Shown in pieces: positions 56,233-64,000 of a stretch of 64,000 nucleotides of DNA. Position numbers and translations under genes: made by a program. Origin of the DNA: Novosphingobium sp. (lineage in GTDB: Bacteria; Pseudomonadota; Alphaproteobacteria; Sphingomonadales; Sphingomonadaceae); assembly GCA_016719755.1 (NCBI GenBank), contig JADJYM010000012.1, positions 315,001 to 379,000 on the forward strand, written 5' to 3'. How positions within the stretch are numbered: position 1 is the stretch's first letter; the number at the start of each line of letters is the position of its first letter. Below the pieces are notes generated by a model. That model saw only the letters and a program-made list of their open reading frames with translations. It was not told the origin of the DNA and made no database searches.

Positions 56233-57666
56233 TCAGCCGGTGCCGCCCACGGTCAGCCCTTCGACCAGCAGGCTGGGCTGGCCGACCCCGGCGGGAACGC
56301 TCTGTCCGCCCTTGCCGCAAATGCCGACGCCTTCATCAAGCGCCATGTCGTTGCCGATGCCCTTGACGCGGGTCAGCACGGTCGGCCCGTCACCGATCAG
56401 CGTCGCGCCCTTGATCGGCGCACCCAGCCTGCCGTTCTCGATCCGGTAGGCCTCGGTGCAGGAAAACACGAACTTGCCCGAAACGATGTCGACCTGTCCG
56501 CCGCCAAAGCTTTTGGCGAAAATCCCGTTCTTGACGCGGCTCAGCAGTTCGGCGGGATCATCATTTCCCCCGCGCATGAAAGTGTTGGTCATGCGCGGCA
56601 TCGGCGCATGGGCATAGCTCTCGCGCCGCCCGTTGCCGGTGGCGGGCACGCCCATCAGCCGGGCATTGAGCCGGTCCTGCATATAGCCCTTGAGGATCCC
56701 GTCCTCGATCAGCACGTTCTCGCGCGTGGGGGTGCCCTCGTCATCGATCGAGAGCGAGCCTCGCCGCCCCTGCCCGCCAACGCCCAGCAGGGTGCCATCA
56801 TCGATCACGGTGACGCCGGGCGCACCTACCCGCTCGCCAATCCGGCCGGAGAAGGCCGAAGTGCCCTTGCGGTTGAAATCGCCTTCCAGCCCGTGGCCGA
56901 CCGCTTCGTGCAGCAGCACGCCCGGCCAGCCGGGGCCGAGCAGCACGGTCATCTCGCCCGCTGGCGCCGCGACGCTTTCCAGATTGGTCAGCGCCTGGGC
57001 CAGCGCGGTGTCGATCGCGCGGTTCCAAGTCTCGGGCTGGAACAGGTCGTCATAAAGCCGCCGCCCGCCAATCCCGAAGCTGCCGGTTTCGCGCCGTCCG
57101 TTCGCTTCCGTGACGATTCCGACGTTGAGCCGCACCAGCGGGCGCACGTCATGGGCCACAAAGCCGTCGGCGCGCACGATCTCCACCACCGACCAGCTGC
57201 CCGACAGGGTGACGCTGACCTGCGCGACGCGCGGATCGCGCGCGCGGGCCGCGGCGTCGATCGTTTCCAGCAGCTTCACCTTCTCGGCAAAGGGCACCAG
57301 ATCGAGCGGCGAGGCATCGGTATAGAGGTGGCGGTTGCTGCCTGCCGGGGGCGGCGCAGGCTGGCCCGCGGCGGGATCGAGCAGGCGCAGCGTCTCGCCC
57401 GCGCGGCGGATCGCCTCGGCGCTGATCTCGTTGGCATGGGCAAAGCCGGTCATCTCGCCCGACAGGCCGCGCAGGCCGAAACCGGCATCGCGCGAATAGT
57501 CGGCGGTTTTCAGCCGCCCGTCATCGAAGGTGAAGGTCTCCGCCGCGATGAACTGCATATACAGTTCGCCATCGTCGCAGCGCGCCAGCGCCTCGCGCGT
57601 GACGGCCTGCGCGGCCTCGGGAGTGAGCTGACGGTAAAGAAGCGAGCGGGGATCGGAGAGCGTCAT
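56233..57666 (-). CDS. tldD: TldD metalloprotease subunit
   Basis: The protein has 477 residues. The TldD zinc-protease motif HEAVGHGLEGDFNRKGTSAFSG (HExxxH type) is intact. Other TldD signatures are GTPTRENVLIEDGILKGYMQDRLNARLMG (in part NVLIEDGILKGYMQDRLNAR) and the C-terminal GKGGQSVPAGVGQPSLLVEG. With PmbA/TldE it forms a heterodimeric protease that processes modified peptides and CcdA-type antitoxins. The pmbA partner is not in this window. Confidence 0.95.
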   Translation of the reverse strand: MTLSDPRSLLYRQLTPEAAQAVTREALARCDDGELYMQFIAAETFTFDDGRLKTADYSRDAGFGLRGLSGEMTGFAHANEISAEAIRRAGETLRLLDPAAGQPAPPPAGSNRHLYTDASPLDLVPFAEKVKLLETIDAAARARDPRVAQVSVTLSGSWSVVEIVRADGFVAHDVRPLVRLNVGIVTEANGRRETGSFGIGGRRLYDDLFQPETWNRAIDTALAQALTNLESVAAPAGEMTVLLGPGWPGVLLHEAVGHGLEGDFNRKGTSAFSGRIGERVGAPGVTVIDDGTLLGVGGQGRRGSLSIDDEGTPTRENVLIEDGILKGYMQDRLNARLMGVPATGNGRRESYAHAPMPRMTNTFMRGGNDDPAELLSRVKNGIFAKSFGGGQVDIVSGKFVFSCTEAYRIENGRLGAPIKGATLIGDGPTVLTRVKGIGNDMALDEGVGICGKGGQSVPAGVGQPSLLVEGLTVGGTG

Positions 57667-57685
57667 GCGCTCCGATATAGGCAGC

Positions 57686-57919
57686 CTAGCGGCTGGCGCC
57701 AGAGGCGATGTCGGGCAACGCGGCCTGATCGGCGCCGTCAGCCGGCCCGCCCTTCAGCACGAAGCGCTTGTCGCAATAGCCGCAATCGACATAGCCATGC
57801 TCGTCGATTTCCAGCCAGACACGCGGATGGCCCAGCGCCGCGCCGCCCCGGATGTCGGTGGCGCCATCGCAGGAAACGCGGGTGGTGGTGACGGTGACGG
57901 TTTCGGGCGGCGTGATCAT
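57686..57919 (-). CDS. Zinc-finger protein, NDUFS6-like (zf-CHCC)
   Basis: The protein has 77 residues. It has the C-x13-H-x14-C-x2-C ligand set (Cys17, His31, Cys46, Cys49) in [15 protein letters not shown] and [11 protein letters not shown]. It resembles the mitochondrial complex I zinc subunit NDUFS6 and bacterial homologues, which probably help respiratory complex assembly. It lies 19 bp upstream of tldD on the same strand, so co-transcription is possible. Confidence 0.88.
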   Translation of the reverse strand: MITPPETVTVTTTRVSCDGATDIRGGAALGHPRVWLEIDEHGYVDCGYCDKRFVLKGGPADGADQAALPDIASGASR

Positions 57920-57958
57920 GGCCCAGCGCCCTAGCAGGGTGTGTGTCTGATTTCCAGC

Positions 57959-58561
57959 CTACTGGTACTGGACAGTGACCGCGAACGAGCCGGTGTAAAC
58001 TCCCGGCGCCTGGTTCGCCCCAACCCCCAGCGTGCCCGCAACCCGGAAGTTGAATATTCCCGAGTTCGGAACAATCTCGTAACGGCGGCGACCGTTGCCA
58101 AGCCCATGGCCATTGCCGCCAAGGTAGTTGAGATCCGGAGTGGTATCCATCGTGACCGTGGTGACGGTCATTGTCGCTCCGCCGGGTCCGGTCAGCGCGA
58201 TGGTGGTTGGCAGGGCGATACGCAGGGTCATCCGCCGGACCCCCATCCCGGTGAACTCCGCCGAATGGCAGCCCCCGGCTTGAACGACGCCGCCAGTGGT
58301 TGTGCACTGGCCGGTATCGGGATTGACGGTGACTGTCCCTGCGGTGGTCGAAGCGGCAAAGCGCCCGAAGGCGAGGCTGCGATTGTTGATGAGCGACGCA
58401 GGTTCGACCACCACCGCGCTGGCGCTGGCGGTTGCCGTCGCAGTTTCGGCGCGGGCGGCTGTCGCCAGAAATGGGCCGACAAGCATGGCCGCAAGCGTCG
58501 CGCCAGCCAGGTGCCGGACCGCATCTGGTGTGCGGCGGTGAAAGGAATCCCCCCGGATCAT
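57959..58561 (-). CDS. DUF4402 secreted protein
   Basis: The protein has 200 residues. A long signal region ends ATAARAETATA (about residue 38). The mature domain is all-beta with alternating Thr/Val strands. The features VVEPASLINNRSLAFGRF near the start and VPNSGIFNFRVAGTLGVGANQ...GVYTGSFAVTVQYQ at the end are diagnostic of DUF4402, which resembles fimbrial or surface subunits. Two cysteines (CTTTGG, GGCHSAEF) could bond. No chaperone/usher genes are adjacent. Role is presumably at the cell surface. Confidence 0.85.
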   Translation of the reverse strand: MIRGDSFHRRTPDAVRHLAGATLAAMLVGPFLATAARAETATATASASAVVVEPASLINNRSLAFGRFAASTTAGTVTVNPDTGQCTTTGGVVQAGGCHSAEFTGMGVRRMTLRIALPTTIALTGPGGATMTVTTVTMDTTPDLNYLGGNGHGLGNGRRRYEIVPNSGIFNFRVAGTLGVGANQAPGVYTGSFAVTVQYQ

Positions 58562-58714
58562 TCGGCTTTTCTACCCGGTGTGTGTGAATCCGGTCTGCGC
58601 AGGCATGGTTAACAACGCGGTAATCACCTGTGTTTGCCCTTAGCCCCCAGCGCGCACGGGCAGCCGCGCGCGCCGGGGCTTTACGGCGGCGCGTTCCTGC
58701 CGCAAAGCGGCTCC

Positions 58715-59656
58715 ATGGAAACGCCTGCCGCCATCCGCATCCGCGACCTGGAAAAGGTCTATGCCGCCGCCGGAAACGCCCCTGCCAAGCACGCGCTGAA
58801 AGGGGTCAGCTTCGATGTGCCGCAAGGCCAGATCTTCGGCCTGCTCGGCCCCAACGGCGCGGGCAAGTCGACCCTCATCAACATCCTTGCGGGGCTGGTG
58901 CGCAAGACGTCCGGATCCGCGGAAATCTGGGGCTTCGACATCGACGCCGACAGCCGCAACGCCAAGCGGTCGATCGGCATCGTGCCCCAGGAAATCGTCT
59001 TCGATCCGTTCTTCACCCCGCTCGAAGTGCTGGAAAACCAGGCCGGGCTTTACGGCGTGCCCAAGGCCGCGCGGCGTAGCCTGGAACTGCTGGGGCAGGT
59101 CCACCTGTCGGACAAGGCCAACGCCTATGCCCGCACCCTTTCGGGCGGCATGAAGCGCCGCCTGCTGATCGCCAAGGCGCTGGTCCACACCCCCCCGGTG
59201 ATCGTGCTGGATGAGCCGACCGCCGGAGTTGACGTGGAGCTGCGCCGCCAGCTGTGGGAACTGGTGGGCGAACTCAACGCCGGCGGGGTGACCGTGGTGC
59301 TGACCACCCACTACCTCGAAGAGGCGGAACAGCTGTGCGACCGCATCGCGATCATCAACCACGGCCAGCTGATCGCCAACAAGCCGACCCGCGAACTGGT
59401 CGACATGGCGCGCGAAAAGGTGGTGGTCCTCACCTTTGACAGCGGGGTCCCCGAACTGCCGAGCAGCCCGGCCTTCCTCAAATGCGAACGCGCGGGCGAA
59501 CGCACGATCGAGATCACCTATGACAAGGACCGCAGCAATGCGGGCGAGGTTCTGGCGCTGGTCCAGGGCCAGGGCTTCAGGATCATCGACGTGACCACCC
59601 GCGAGGCGGACCTTGAAGACGTGTTCGTCCACCTGACCAGCCAGGCGGCGGCGTGA
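58715..59656 (+). CDS. ABC transporter ATP-binding protein (ABC-2 type export)
   Basis: The protein has 313 residues. Walker A GPNGAGKS (45-52), signature LSGGMKRRLLIAKAL, Walker B VIVLDEPTAGVD and the switch His in LTTHYLEEAEQL are intact. A C-terminal regulatory extension (about 225-313) ends EADLEDVFVHLTSQ, as in DrrA/NodI-type exporters. No permease gene adjoins it. The next gene is a DUF559 protein after a repeat. ATG 58715 is the start, and the upstream extension is not family-like. Confidence 0.92.
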   Translation: METPAAIRIRDLEKVYAAAGNAPAKHALKGVSFDVPQGQIFGLLGPNGAGKSTLINILAGLVRKTSGSAEIWGFDIDADSRNAKRSIGIVPQEIVFDPFFTPLEVLENQAGLYGVPKAARRSLELLGQVHLSDKANAYARTLSGGMKRRLLIAKALVHTPPVIVLDEPTAGVDVELRRQLWELVGELNAGGVTVVLTTHYLEEAEQLCDRIAIINHGQLIANKPTRELVDMAREKVVVLTFDSGVPELPSSPAFLKCERAGERTIEITYDKDRSNAGEVLALVQGQGFRIIDVTTREADLEDVFVHLTSQAAA

Positions 59657-59671
59657 TCCGCCCAGCCTCAA

Positions 59672-59759
59672 GACCCACCCCCGCCCCGTCCCGCAAGCGG
59701 GAGGGGAGCACGCTGGTAAATCCCCCTCCCGCTTGCGTGAGGGGTTAGGGGTGGGCCAG
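59672..59759. repeat. Palindromic repeat, CCCTCCCGC family, copy 3
   Basis: The element runs from ACCCACCCCCGCCCC through CCCGCAAGCGGGAGGG to CCCTCCCGCTTGCGTGAGGGG, ending GTTAGGGGTGGGCC. It is the inverted form of copy 1 (12575-12672), with shared GGGGTGGGCCAGT. It lies between the ABC ATPase stop and the DUF559 gene and ends 13 bp before the DUF559 start. Confidence 0.9.
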
Positions 59760-59772
59760 TGAGAAGGCGCCG

Positions 59773-60168
59773 GTGAGAGGCCAGGGAAAATTCGCAGATC
59801 GCAATACGGCCCGCGCGCGGGAGCTGCGGAACTCGGCCACGCCAGCTGAACGCCTGCTATGGCAATATCTTTCCCGATCGCAGCTTGGCTGCAAATTCAG
59901 CCGCCAGATGCCGGTCGGCCCGTTCTTCGCCGATTTCCTCTGCCGCGAACGCAGCATCATCATCGAGCTTGACGGGCATTCGCACGATGTCCAACCGGAA
60001 CGTGACGCGATGAGGGACCGCATCTTGAAACAGGCTGGCTACCGAGTGCTGCATTTTTCGAACGGGGATGTGCTGGGCAATGTCGAAGGGGTGACTTCCG
60101 CGATCCGAATGGCGCTTGCCGAAGGCCCTACCCCCGGCTCCTCCCGCAAGCGGGCGGGGCGCATATGA
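59773..60168 (+). CDS. DUF559 endonuclease-domain protein
   Basis: The protein has 131 residues and starts at GTG 59773. The PD-(D/E)xK/Vsr-like core reads LRNSATPAERLLWQYL, FSRQMPVGPFFADFLC and IIIELDGHSHD, followed by RDRILKQAGYRVLHFSN. These residues carry the Asp and Glu-x-Asp expected of a nuclease. The last ~14 codons (GPTPGSSRKRAGRI) are encoded by a fragment of the palindromic repeat, so its C-terminus was apparently reshaped by the repeat. The stop overlaps the nadB start. No substrate is known. Confidence 0.85.
   Translation: MRGQGKFADRNTARARELRNSATPAERLLWQYLSRSQLGCKFSRQMPVGPFFADFLCRERSIIIELDGHSHDVQPERDAMRDRILKQAGYRVLHFSNGDVLGNVEGVTSAIRMALAEGPTPGSSRKRAGRI
60126..60160. repeat. Partial palindromic repeat, copy 4 (inside the DUF559 3' end)
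   Basis: CCTACCCCCGGCTCCTCCC followed by GCAAGCGGGCGGGG is a diverged half of the CCCTCCCGC family. It is translated as the tail of the DUF559 protein and lies 5 bp before the nadB start. With copy 3 it brackets the DUF559 gene. Confidence 0.75.
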
Positions 60169-61742
60169 TCCACGACGTCATCGTCGTCGGCTCGGGCGCG
60201 GCGGGGCTTACGGCGGCGCTGGCGCTGGCGGAGAAGCTCAAGGTTCTGGTGCTGGCCAAGGGCGAGCTGACCGGCGGTTCGACGTCCTGGGCGCAGGGCG
60301 GGATCGCCGCCGTGCTGGACGCGGGCGACACGTTCGAAAACCACATCAGCGACACGATGATCGCCGGGGCCGGCCTCAACCGGCGCGAAACGGTGGAGTT
60401 CGTGATCGAGCGGGCGCCCCATGCGATCAACCGGCTGGTCGAACTGGGCGTGCCGTTCAACACCGAGGGCGAGGCGCTCCACCTGACCCGCGAAGGCGGG
60501 CATTCCCACCGCCGCATCGTTCATGTCAACGATGCCACGGGATGGGCGGTGGAAGAGGCGCTGCTGCGCGCGGCAGAGGCCAATCCCAACATCACCCTGC
60601 TGCCGGGCCGGGCCTGCATCGACCTGATCACCGGGCGGCACGAGGCGGAGCGCTATTCGGGTTCGGGCCGGGTCTGGGGGGTCTATGCGCTCGACCAGAC
60701 CACCGGCACGGTCGAGGCACACACCGCGCGCGCGACGATCCTCGCCACCGGCGGGGCGGGCCGCGTCTACCAGTTCTCCACCGCCCCGCGCGGCGCGACC
60801 GGCGACGGGATCGCAATGGCCTGGCGGGCCGGTGCACGCGTTTCCAACATGGAAATGATGCAGTTCCACCCGACCTGCCTCTACAACCTCGACGTCAAGA
60901 ACTTCCTGATCACCGAAGCCGTGCGCGGCGAAGGCGGGCACCTGCTCAATCCGCGCACCGGGCACCGCTATATGCCCGATTACGACGAGCGCGCAGAGCT
61001 TGCCCCGCGCGACATCGTGGCCCGCGCCAACGACAGCGAGATCAAGCGCGACGGGCTTGATTTCGTCCACCTCGACATCAGCCACCAGCCGCCGGAATTC
61101 GTGCGCGAGCATTTTCCCAACATCCACGAAAAGCTGCTGGGCCTGGGCATCGACATGACCCGCCAGCCGATCCCGGTGGTGCCCGCCCAGCATTACACCT
61201 GCGGCGGCATCCTGATCGACCTCAACGGCCGCACCGACCTGCCCGGGCTCTACGCGGCGGGCGAATGCACCGAAAGCGGGCTGCATGGCGCGAACCGGCT
61301 TGCTTCCAACAGCCTGCTCGAATGCTTCGTCTTCGGCGAGGCGGCAGCGGCAGATATTCTCGCCCGCTGGGACCAGTTCGACGCTCCGCCCGCGGTGCGG
61401 GCATGGGACGAAAGCCGCGTCACCGATTCCGACGAGGAAGTTGTGATCAAGCAGAACTGGACCGAGATCCGCCGCTTCATGTGGAACTATGTCGGCATCG
61501 TGCGCACCACCAAGCGGCTGGAGCGCGCGGCGCACCGGATCGACCTGCTGACCGGCGAGGTGGAAGACTATTACGGCCACTTCCGCGTTTCGACCGACCT
61601 GATCGAGCTTCGCAACCTGCTCCAGTGCGCCCAGCTGATCGTCCGCTCGGCATTGCAGCGCAAGGAAAGCCGGGGCCTGCACTACACCCTCGATTACCCG
61701 GACCTGCTTGCGCAAGCGGCCGATACCGTGCTGGTCCCCTGA
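60165..61742 (+). CDS. nadB: L-aspartate oxidase
   Basis: The protein has 525 residues. It oxidises L-aspartate to iminoaspartate, the first step of de novo NAD synthesis. The FAD-binding motif VVGSGAAGLTAALALA (7-22) is followed by GGSTSWAQGGIA and the active-site segments HSHRRIVHVNDATGWAVE, QFHPTCLYNLD and CTESGLHGANRLASNSLLE. It starts 4 bp before the DUF559 stop ends (ATGA overlap). nadA and nadC are not adjacent, and nadE is elsewhere in the window. Confidence 0.96.
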   Translation: MIHDVIVVGSGAAGLTAALALAEKLKVLVLAKGELTGGSTSWAQGGIAAVLDAGDTFENHISDTMIAGAGLNRRETVEFVIERAPHAINRLVELGVPFNTEGEALHLTREGGHSHRRIVHVNDATGWAVEEALLRAAEANPNITLLPGRACIDLITGRHEAERYSGSGRVWGVYALDQTTGTVEAHTARATILATGGAGRVYQFSTAPRGATGDGIAMAWRAGARVSNMEMMQFHPTCLYNLDVKNFLITEAVRGEGGHLLNPRTGHRYMPDYDERAELAPRDIVARANDSEIKRDGLDFVHLDISHQPPEFVREHFPNIHEKLLGLGIDMTRQPIPVVPAQHYTCGGILIDLNGRTDLPGLYAAGECTESGLHGANRLASNSLLECFVFGEAAAADILARWDQFDAPPAVRAWDESRVTDSDEEVVIKQNWTEIRRFMWNYVGIVRTTKRLERAAHRIDLLTGEVEDYYGHFRVSTDLIELRNLLQCAQLIVRSALQRKESRGLHYTLDYPDLLAQAADTVLVP

Positions 61743-61940
61743 CCTTCCAGTTGCATTGCGCGCAACAGCGGGTGCGCCCTATCCGTTTGACTTGAACCGG
61801 GGGCCGGGAGGAAACTCCGGTCAAGCTCCTGAGTCGGAAAAACCCCGCAATCCGTGGGTTCCGCTTCAGGATTCGGGAACATTTGCCTGTCATCATGGCA
61901 GGGCCTGCGGTGAGCGCGGGCGGATCGGGAAGGACGAAAC

Positions 61941-63035
61941 ATGGTACGCAGCGCAGCCGGCAAGAGCGAGCCCAAGGCGGCTCCCGCCAACGACGCGAGC
62001 CTGCCCCCGGCGGTCGAGGAAAGCCTTGCGGGCGAGCGCGCGGAGGCGGCGCTCGAAGCGGAGGAGGCCGCGCTCGACGACCTGGCAGCCAGCGGCAACA
62101 GCGAGGGGATCGAGGCGATCATCGCCGGTGCCTCGCCCGACGATGCGGCGCGGATGCGCGATTACCTCGGCCTGCCCAAGCCCTCCGGACGGCCACGCAA
62201 GACCAGCGACGAACTGGCCGACGACTGGCGCAAGGGCGGCTACCCCTACAAGTTCAAGATGCTGCGCAAGGACTATGAACGCGAAAAGTTCATCCTCCAG
62301 ACCGAACTGCTGAAACTGCAGCAGTGGGCCAAGGAAACCGATCAGCGGCTCATCATCCTGTTCGAGGGCCGCGATGCCGCCGGCAAGGGCGGGGCGATCA
62401 AGCGCTTCATGGAACACCTCAACCCGCGCGGCGCGCGCGTCGTCGCGCTCGAAAAGCCGAGCGAGGTGGAGCGCGGCCAGTGGTACTTCCAGCGCTATGT
62501 CGAGCACCTGCCGACCAAGGGCGAAATCGTGCTGTTCGACCGTTCATGGTACAACCGCGCCGGGGTGGAGCGCGTCATGGGCTTCTGCAGCGAAGAGGAA
62601 TACAAGGAATTCCTGCGCCAGGCGCCCGAGTTTGAACGCAACCTGGTGCGCAGCGGCATCCACCTGATCAAGTTCTGGTTCTCGGTCAGCCGCGAAGAGC
62701 AGCGCCGCCGCTTCAAGGAGCGCAAGGTCCACCCGCTCAAGCAGTGGAAGCTCTCTCCCGTCGATCTCGCCAGCCTCGACAAGTGGGACGACTATACCCG
62801 CGCCAAGGAAGCGATGTTTTTCGCCACCGACACCGCCGACAGCCCGTGGACCGTGATCAAGAGCGACGACAAGAAGCGCGCCCGGCTCAACGCCATGCGC
62901 TATGTCCTCCATTCGCTGCCCTACAAGGACAAGGACGTGAAGCGGATCGGCATGGTCGACGACCTGATCGTGGGCCGCGCCAACATCATCCACGAACGCG
63001 GCGAGCACGGCTGGCGCAGCGGCAAGGACGATTGA
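61941..63035 (+). CDS. ppk2: Polyphosphate kinase 2
   Basis: The protein has 364 residues. The PPK2 P-loop is FEGRDAAGKGGAIKRFMEHLNPRG (in part GRDAAGKGGAIKRFMEH), with lid residues RSWYNRAGVERVMGF and the tail VDDLIVGRANIIHERG. It interconverts nucleoside di- and triphosphates using polyphosphate. The first ~75 residues are an Ala/Glu-rich, probably flexible extension (AGERAEAALEAEEAALDD) before the conserved domain. Class (ADP or GDP preference) cannot be fixed. The structured repeat copy B follows 15 bp after its stop. Confidence 0.95.
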   Translation: MVRSAAGKSEPKAAPANDASLPPAVEESLAGERAEAALEAEEAALDDLAASGNSEGIEAIIAGASPDDAARMRDYLGLPKPSGRPRKTSDELADDWRKGGYPYKFKMLRKDYEREKFILQTELLKLQQWAKETDQRLIILFEGRDAAGKGGAIKRFMEHLNPRGARVVALEKPSEVERGQWYFQRYVEHLPTKGEIVLFDRSWYNRAGVERVMGFCSEEEYKEFLRQAPEFERNLVRSGIHLIKFWFSVSREEQRRRFKERKVHPLKQWKLSPVDLASLDKWDDYTRAKEAMFFATDTADSPWTVIKSDDKKRARLNAMRYVLHSLPYKDKDVKRIGMVDDLIVGRANIIHERGEHGWRSGKDD

Positions 63036-63049
63036 GGGGAGTCCCTGTT

Positions 63050-63268
63050 GGGTGCGCCTTTCGCCTCCGCGAAAGGCTTGGCCTGGCCGGCCCGCTCCCC
63101 CGGCCCGACCACCCACAGGGTACCATAAATGGGTGGTCGGGCCGGGGGAGCGGGCCGGCCAGGCCAGGACAGGGCGGATGCCCTGTCCGCACCGCCGTGA
63201 GGCGGAAAGGACTCCCCGGCGGAGCGGGCTGGTGTTGCAAGCCCTTCGCGGATGCGAAGGGCGCACCC
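63050..63268. repeat. Structured intergenic element, copy B (219 bp, between convergent ppk2 and the YeaQ-like gene)
   Basis: It is bounded by GGGTGCGC (63050-63057) and GCGCACCC (63261-63268). The 9-bp hairpins lie at 63056-63077, 63167-63188 and 63241-63262. Core perfect arms of 35 bp run 63080-63114 and 63131-63165. It is the reverse-orientation homologue of 29887-30093. The stems differ in sequence but stay fully paired. It reaches to within 3 bp of the YeaQ-like stop. Confidence 0.93.
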
Positions 63269-63270
63269 TA

Positions 63271-63522
63271 CTATAGATGCCAGCCGAGCTGGCGCCCGAT
63301 GAAGATCAGCACGATCGCGCCCAGCACGGATGCGAGGCAGCCCGCGCGGTTGACGCCTTCGCCGCCCATGCCGCGATTGGCGACCAGCCCGGCCAGCAGC
63401 GACCCACCGACGCCCAGCAGGATGGTCATCCCCCAACCCATGTCGACCGCACCGGGGTAAAAGAACCGCGCCAGCGCGCCGATGACGAGCCCGGAAAAGA
63501 TGGCGCCGATCAGGTTGAGCAT
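63271..63522 (-). CDS. GlsB/YeaQ/YmgE family small membrane protein
   Basis: The protein has 83 residues and three hydrophobic segments (about 3-20, 28-50, 62-80). The pattern LIGAIFSGLVIGALARFFYPG...GMTILLGVGGSLLAGLVA is diagnostic of the transglycosylase-associated (YeaQ/YmgE) family, often stress-induced in proteobacteria. The family name is historical and no enzymatic activity is established. The gene is convergent with ppk2 across the structured repeat. Confidence 0.92.
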   Translation of the reverse strand: MLNLIGAIFSGLVIGALARFFYPGAVDMGWGMTILLGVGGSLLAGLVANRGMGGEGVNRAGCLASVLGAIVLIFIGRQLGWHL

Positions 63523-63946
63523 GGGGACAGTCCTTTCATCCGAATGGGCCGAGCATAGGCCCCGGAGGATCGCCTTTCAATCATGACGCGGCGCGTCAGC
63601 CTGGTCTGGCGAAAGTCCGATCAGGCAAATTTCACGCGCGCTGCCGCAACAAGATTGCCGGGTTCGATTCTATCCGTGTCAACGCCCCCGGCCACCTGTC
63701 CACGGGCAAAAATTTTTGCACGGATTCATTTTGACTCTTGCGGTGGCGCACAACGCTGGAAATCCCGCGCGTCGCTGCACCGCAACCGCGCCACCGGGAC
63801 CGCCACCTGCAGTCGTCAGTGGTTTCGCGCCTATTTACCCTCTTGCGCGCGATTCAGGAAAAGGCATTATGCCCACATATGGTGCATGATAACGGGCGCG
63901 CACACCATATGTTGTTTTAACCACCATTGTTGATGAGGGGTATCCT
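63523..63946 (+). promoter_or_regulatory. Intergenic region with a 10-bp inverted repeat upstream of an unidentified gene
   Basis: The 424-bp gap carries no convincing gene. Near its end, ACATATGGTG (63875-63884) and CACCATATGT (63903-63912) are perfect inverted repeats separated by 18 nt. TTGCGC (63844) and CATTAT (63866) just upstream, 16 bp apart, are a possible promoter, so the dyad would lie at or just after the start site. It could be an operator or an RNA hairpin in the leader. Nothing else stands out in 63523-63840. Confidence 0.5.
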
Positions 63947-64000
63947 ATGACTACCAATTGGCCATTTTCACTTTTTGAAGGAACGTTCGATGAATGCAAG
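63947..64000 (+). CDS. Possible start of an unidentified gene, cut by the right edge
   Basis: There are two candidate starts in different frames. ATG 63947 (MTTNWPFSLFEGTF...) has GAGGGG 6 nt upstream and is open to the edge. ATG 63990 (MNAK...) has AAGGAA 6 nt upstream. If 63947 is a short leader ORF, 63990 is the real gene; otherwise the reverse. Too little sequence remains to identify either. Confidence 0.35.
   Translation, partial: MTTNWPFSLFEGTFDECK

Noticed and set aside
63661-63670. GGTTCGATTC resembling a tRNA T-loop
   Set aside because: The flanking bases do not pair as a T-stem, and no acceptor, D or anticodon arms can be drawn around it.
63583-63933. 116-codon plus-strand ORF in the last intergenic region
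   Set aside because: No ribosome-binding site, improbable Cys/His/Arg composition and no family resemblance. It also spans the probable promoter.

Overview
The window is GC-rich alphaproteobacterial chromosome. The gene families, small secreted proteins, DUF4402 protein and CYP153-type P450 point to the Sphingomonadales (Novosphingobium/Sphingopyxis-like). This is inferred from protein content; no rRNA gene is present. I see no tRNA, CRISPR array, insertion sequence, integrase or prophage, so it reads as core chromosome with small accessory insertions.

Layout. 1-1300: groESL (groEL cut by the left edge) behind a CIRCE operator. 1333-4877: MATE exporter, lipoprotein cytochrome c, GIY-YIG protein and a DUF2239/SnoaL operon with a repeated ATCCGGGT motif in its promoter. 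4958-6184: rplJL with its own promoter and L10-type leader, facing away from rpoBC. 7029-8022: operon of a 42-aa peptide, a DUF2975 membrane protein and an XRE regulator behind ATCGA repeats. 8391-16969: rpoB and rpoC, separated by a palindromic repeat. 17130-21865: Tat-exported protein, secreted protein and an autotransporter. 21963-28601: serine hydrolase, nadE, lipoprotein, gltX, FkbM methyltransferase, thioredoxin, then an FNR-type box before a small membrane protein and an AhpD-like protein. 28670-29877: asd behind a candidate threonine/isoleucine attenuator. 30100-38158: glnD, acyl-CoA ligase, lgt, midA-like, acyltransferase, DUF1295. 38165-43851: nucleotidase, TetR, thioesterase, gyrB. 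43967-53161: M20 peptidase, 27-aa ORF, acyl-CoA ligase, guaA, DEAD-box helicase, Gre factor, ABC-F. 53186-58561: short asparaginase, TetR, CYP153-like P450, tldD, zinc-finger protein, DUF4402. 58715-64000: ABC ATPase, DUF559, nadB, ppk2, YeaQ-like protein and the start of an unidentified gene.

Themes. Much of the window is housekeeping: transcription, translation, chaperones, supercoiling, and NAD, GMP and aspartate-family biosynthesis. A lipid/hydrocarbon theme recurs (two acyl-CoA ligases, thioesterase, acyltransferase, P450).

The two most interesting non-gene signals are the attenuator-like leader upstream of asd, and a family of ~210-bp structured elements (29887-30093 and 63050-63268). 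Each element fills the gap between two convergent genes, and their 9-bp hairpin stems differ between copies while remaining perfectly paired.
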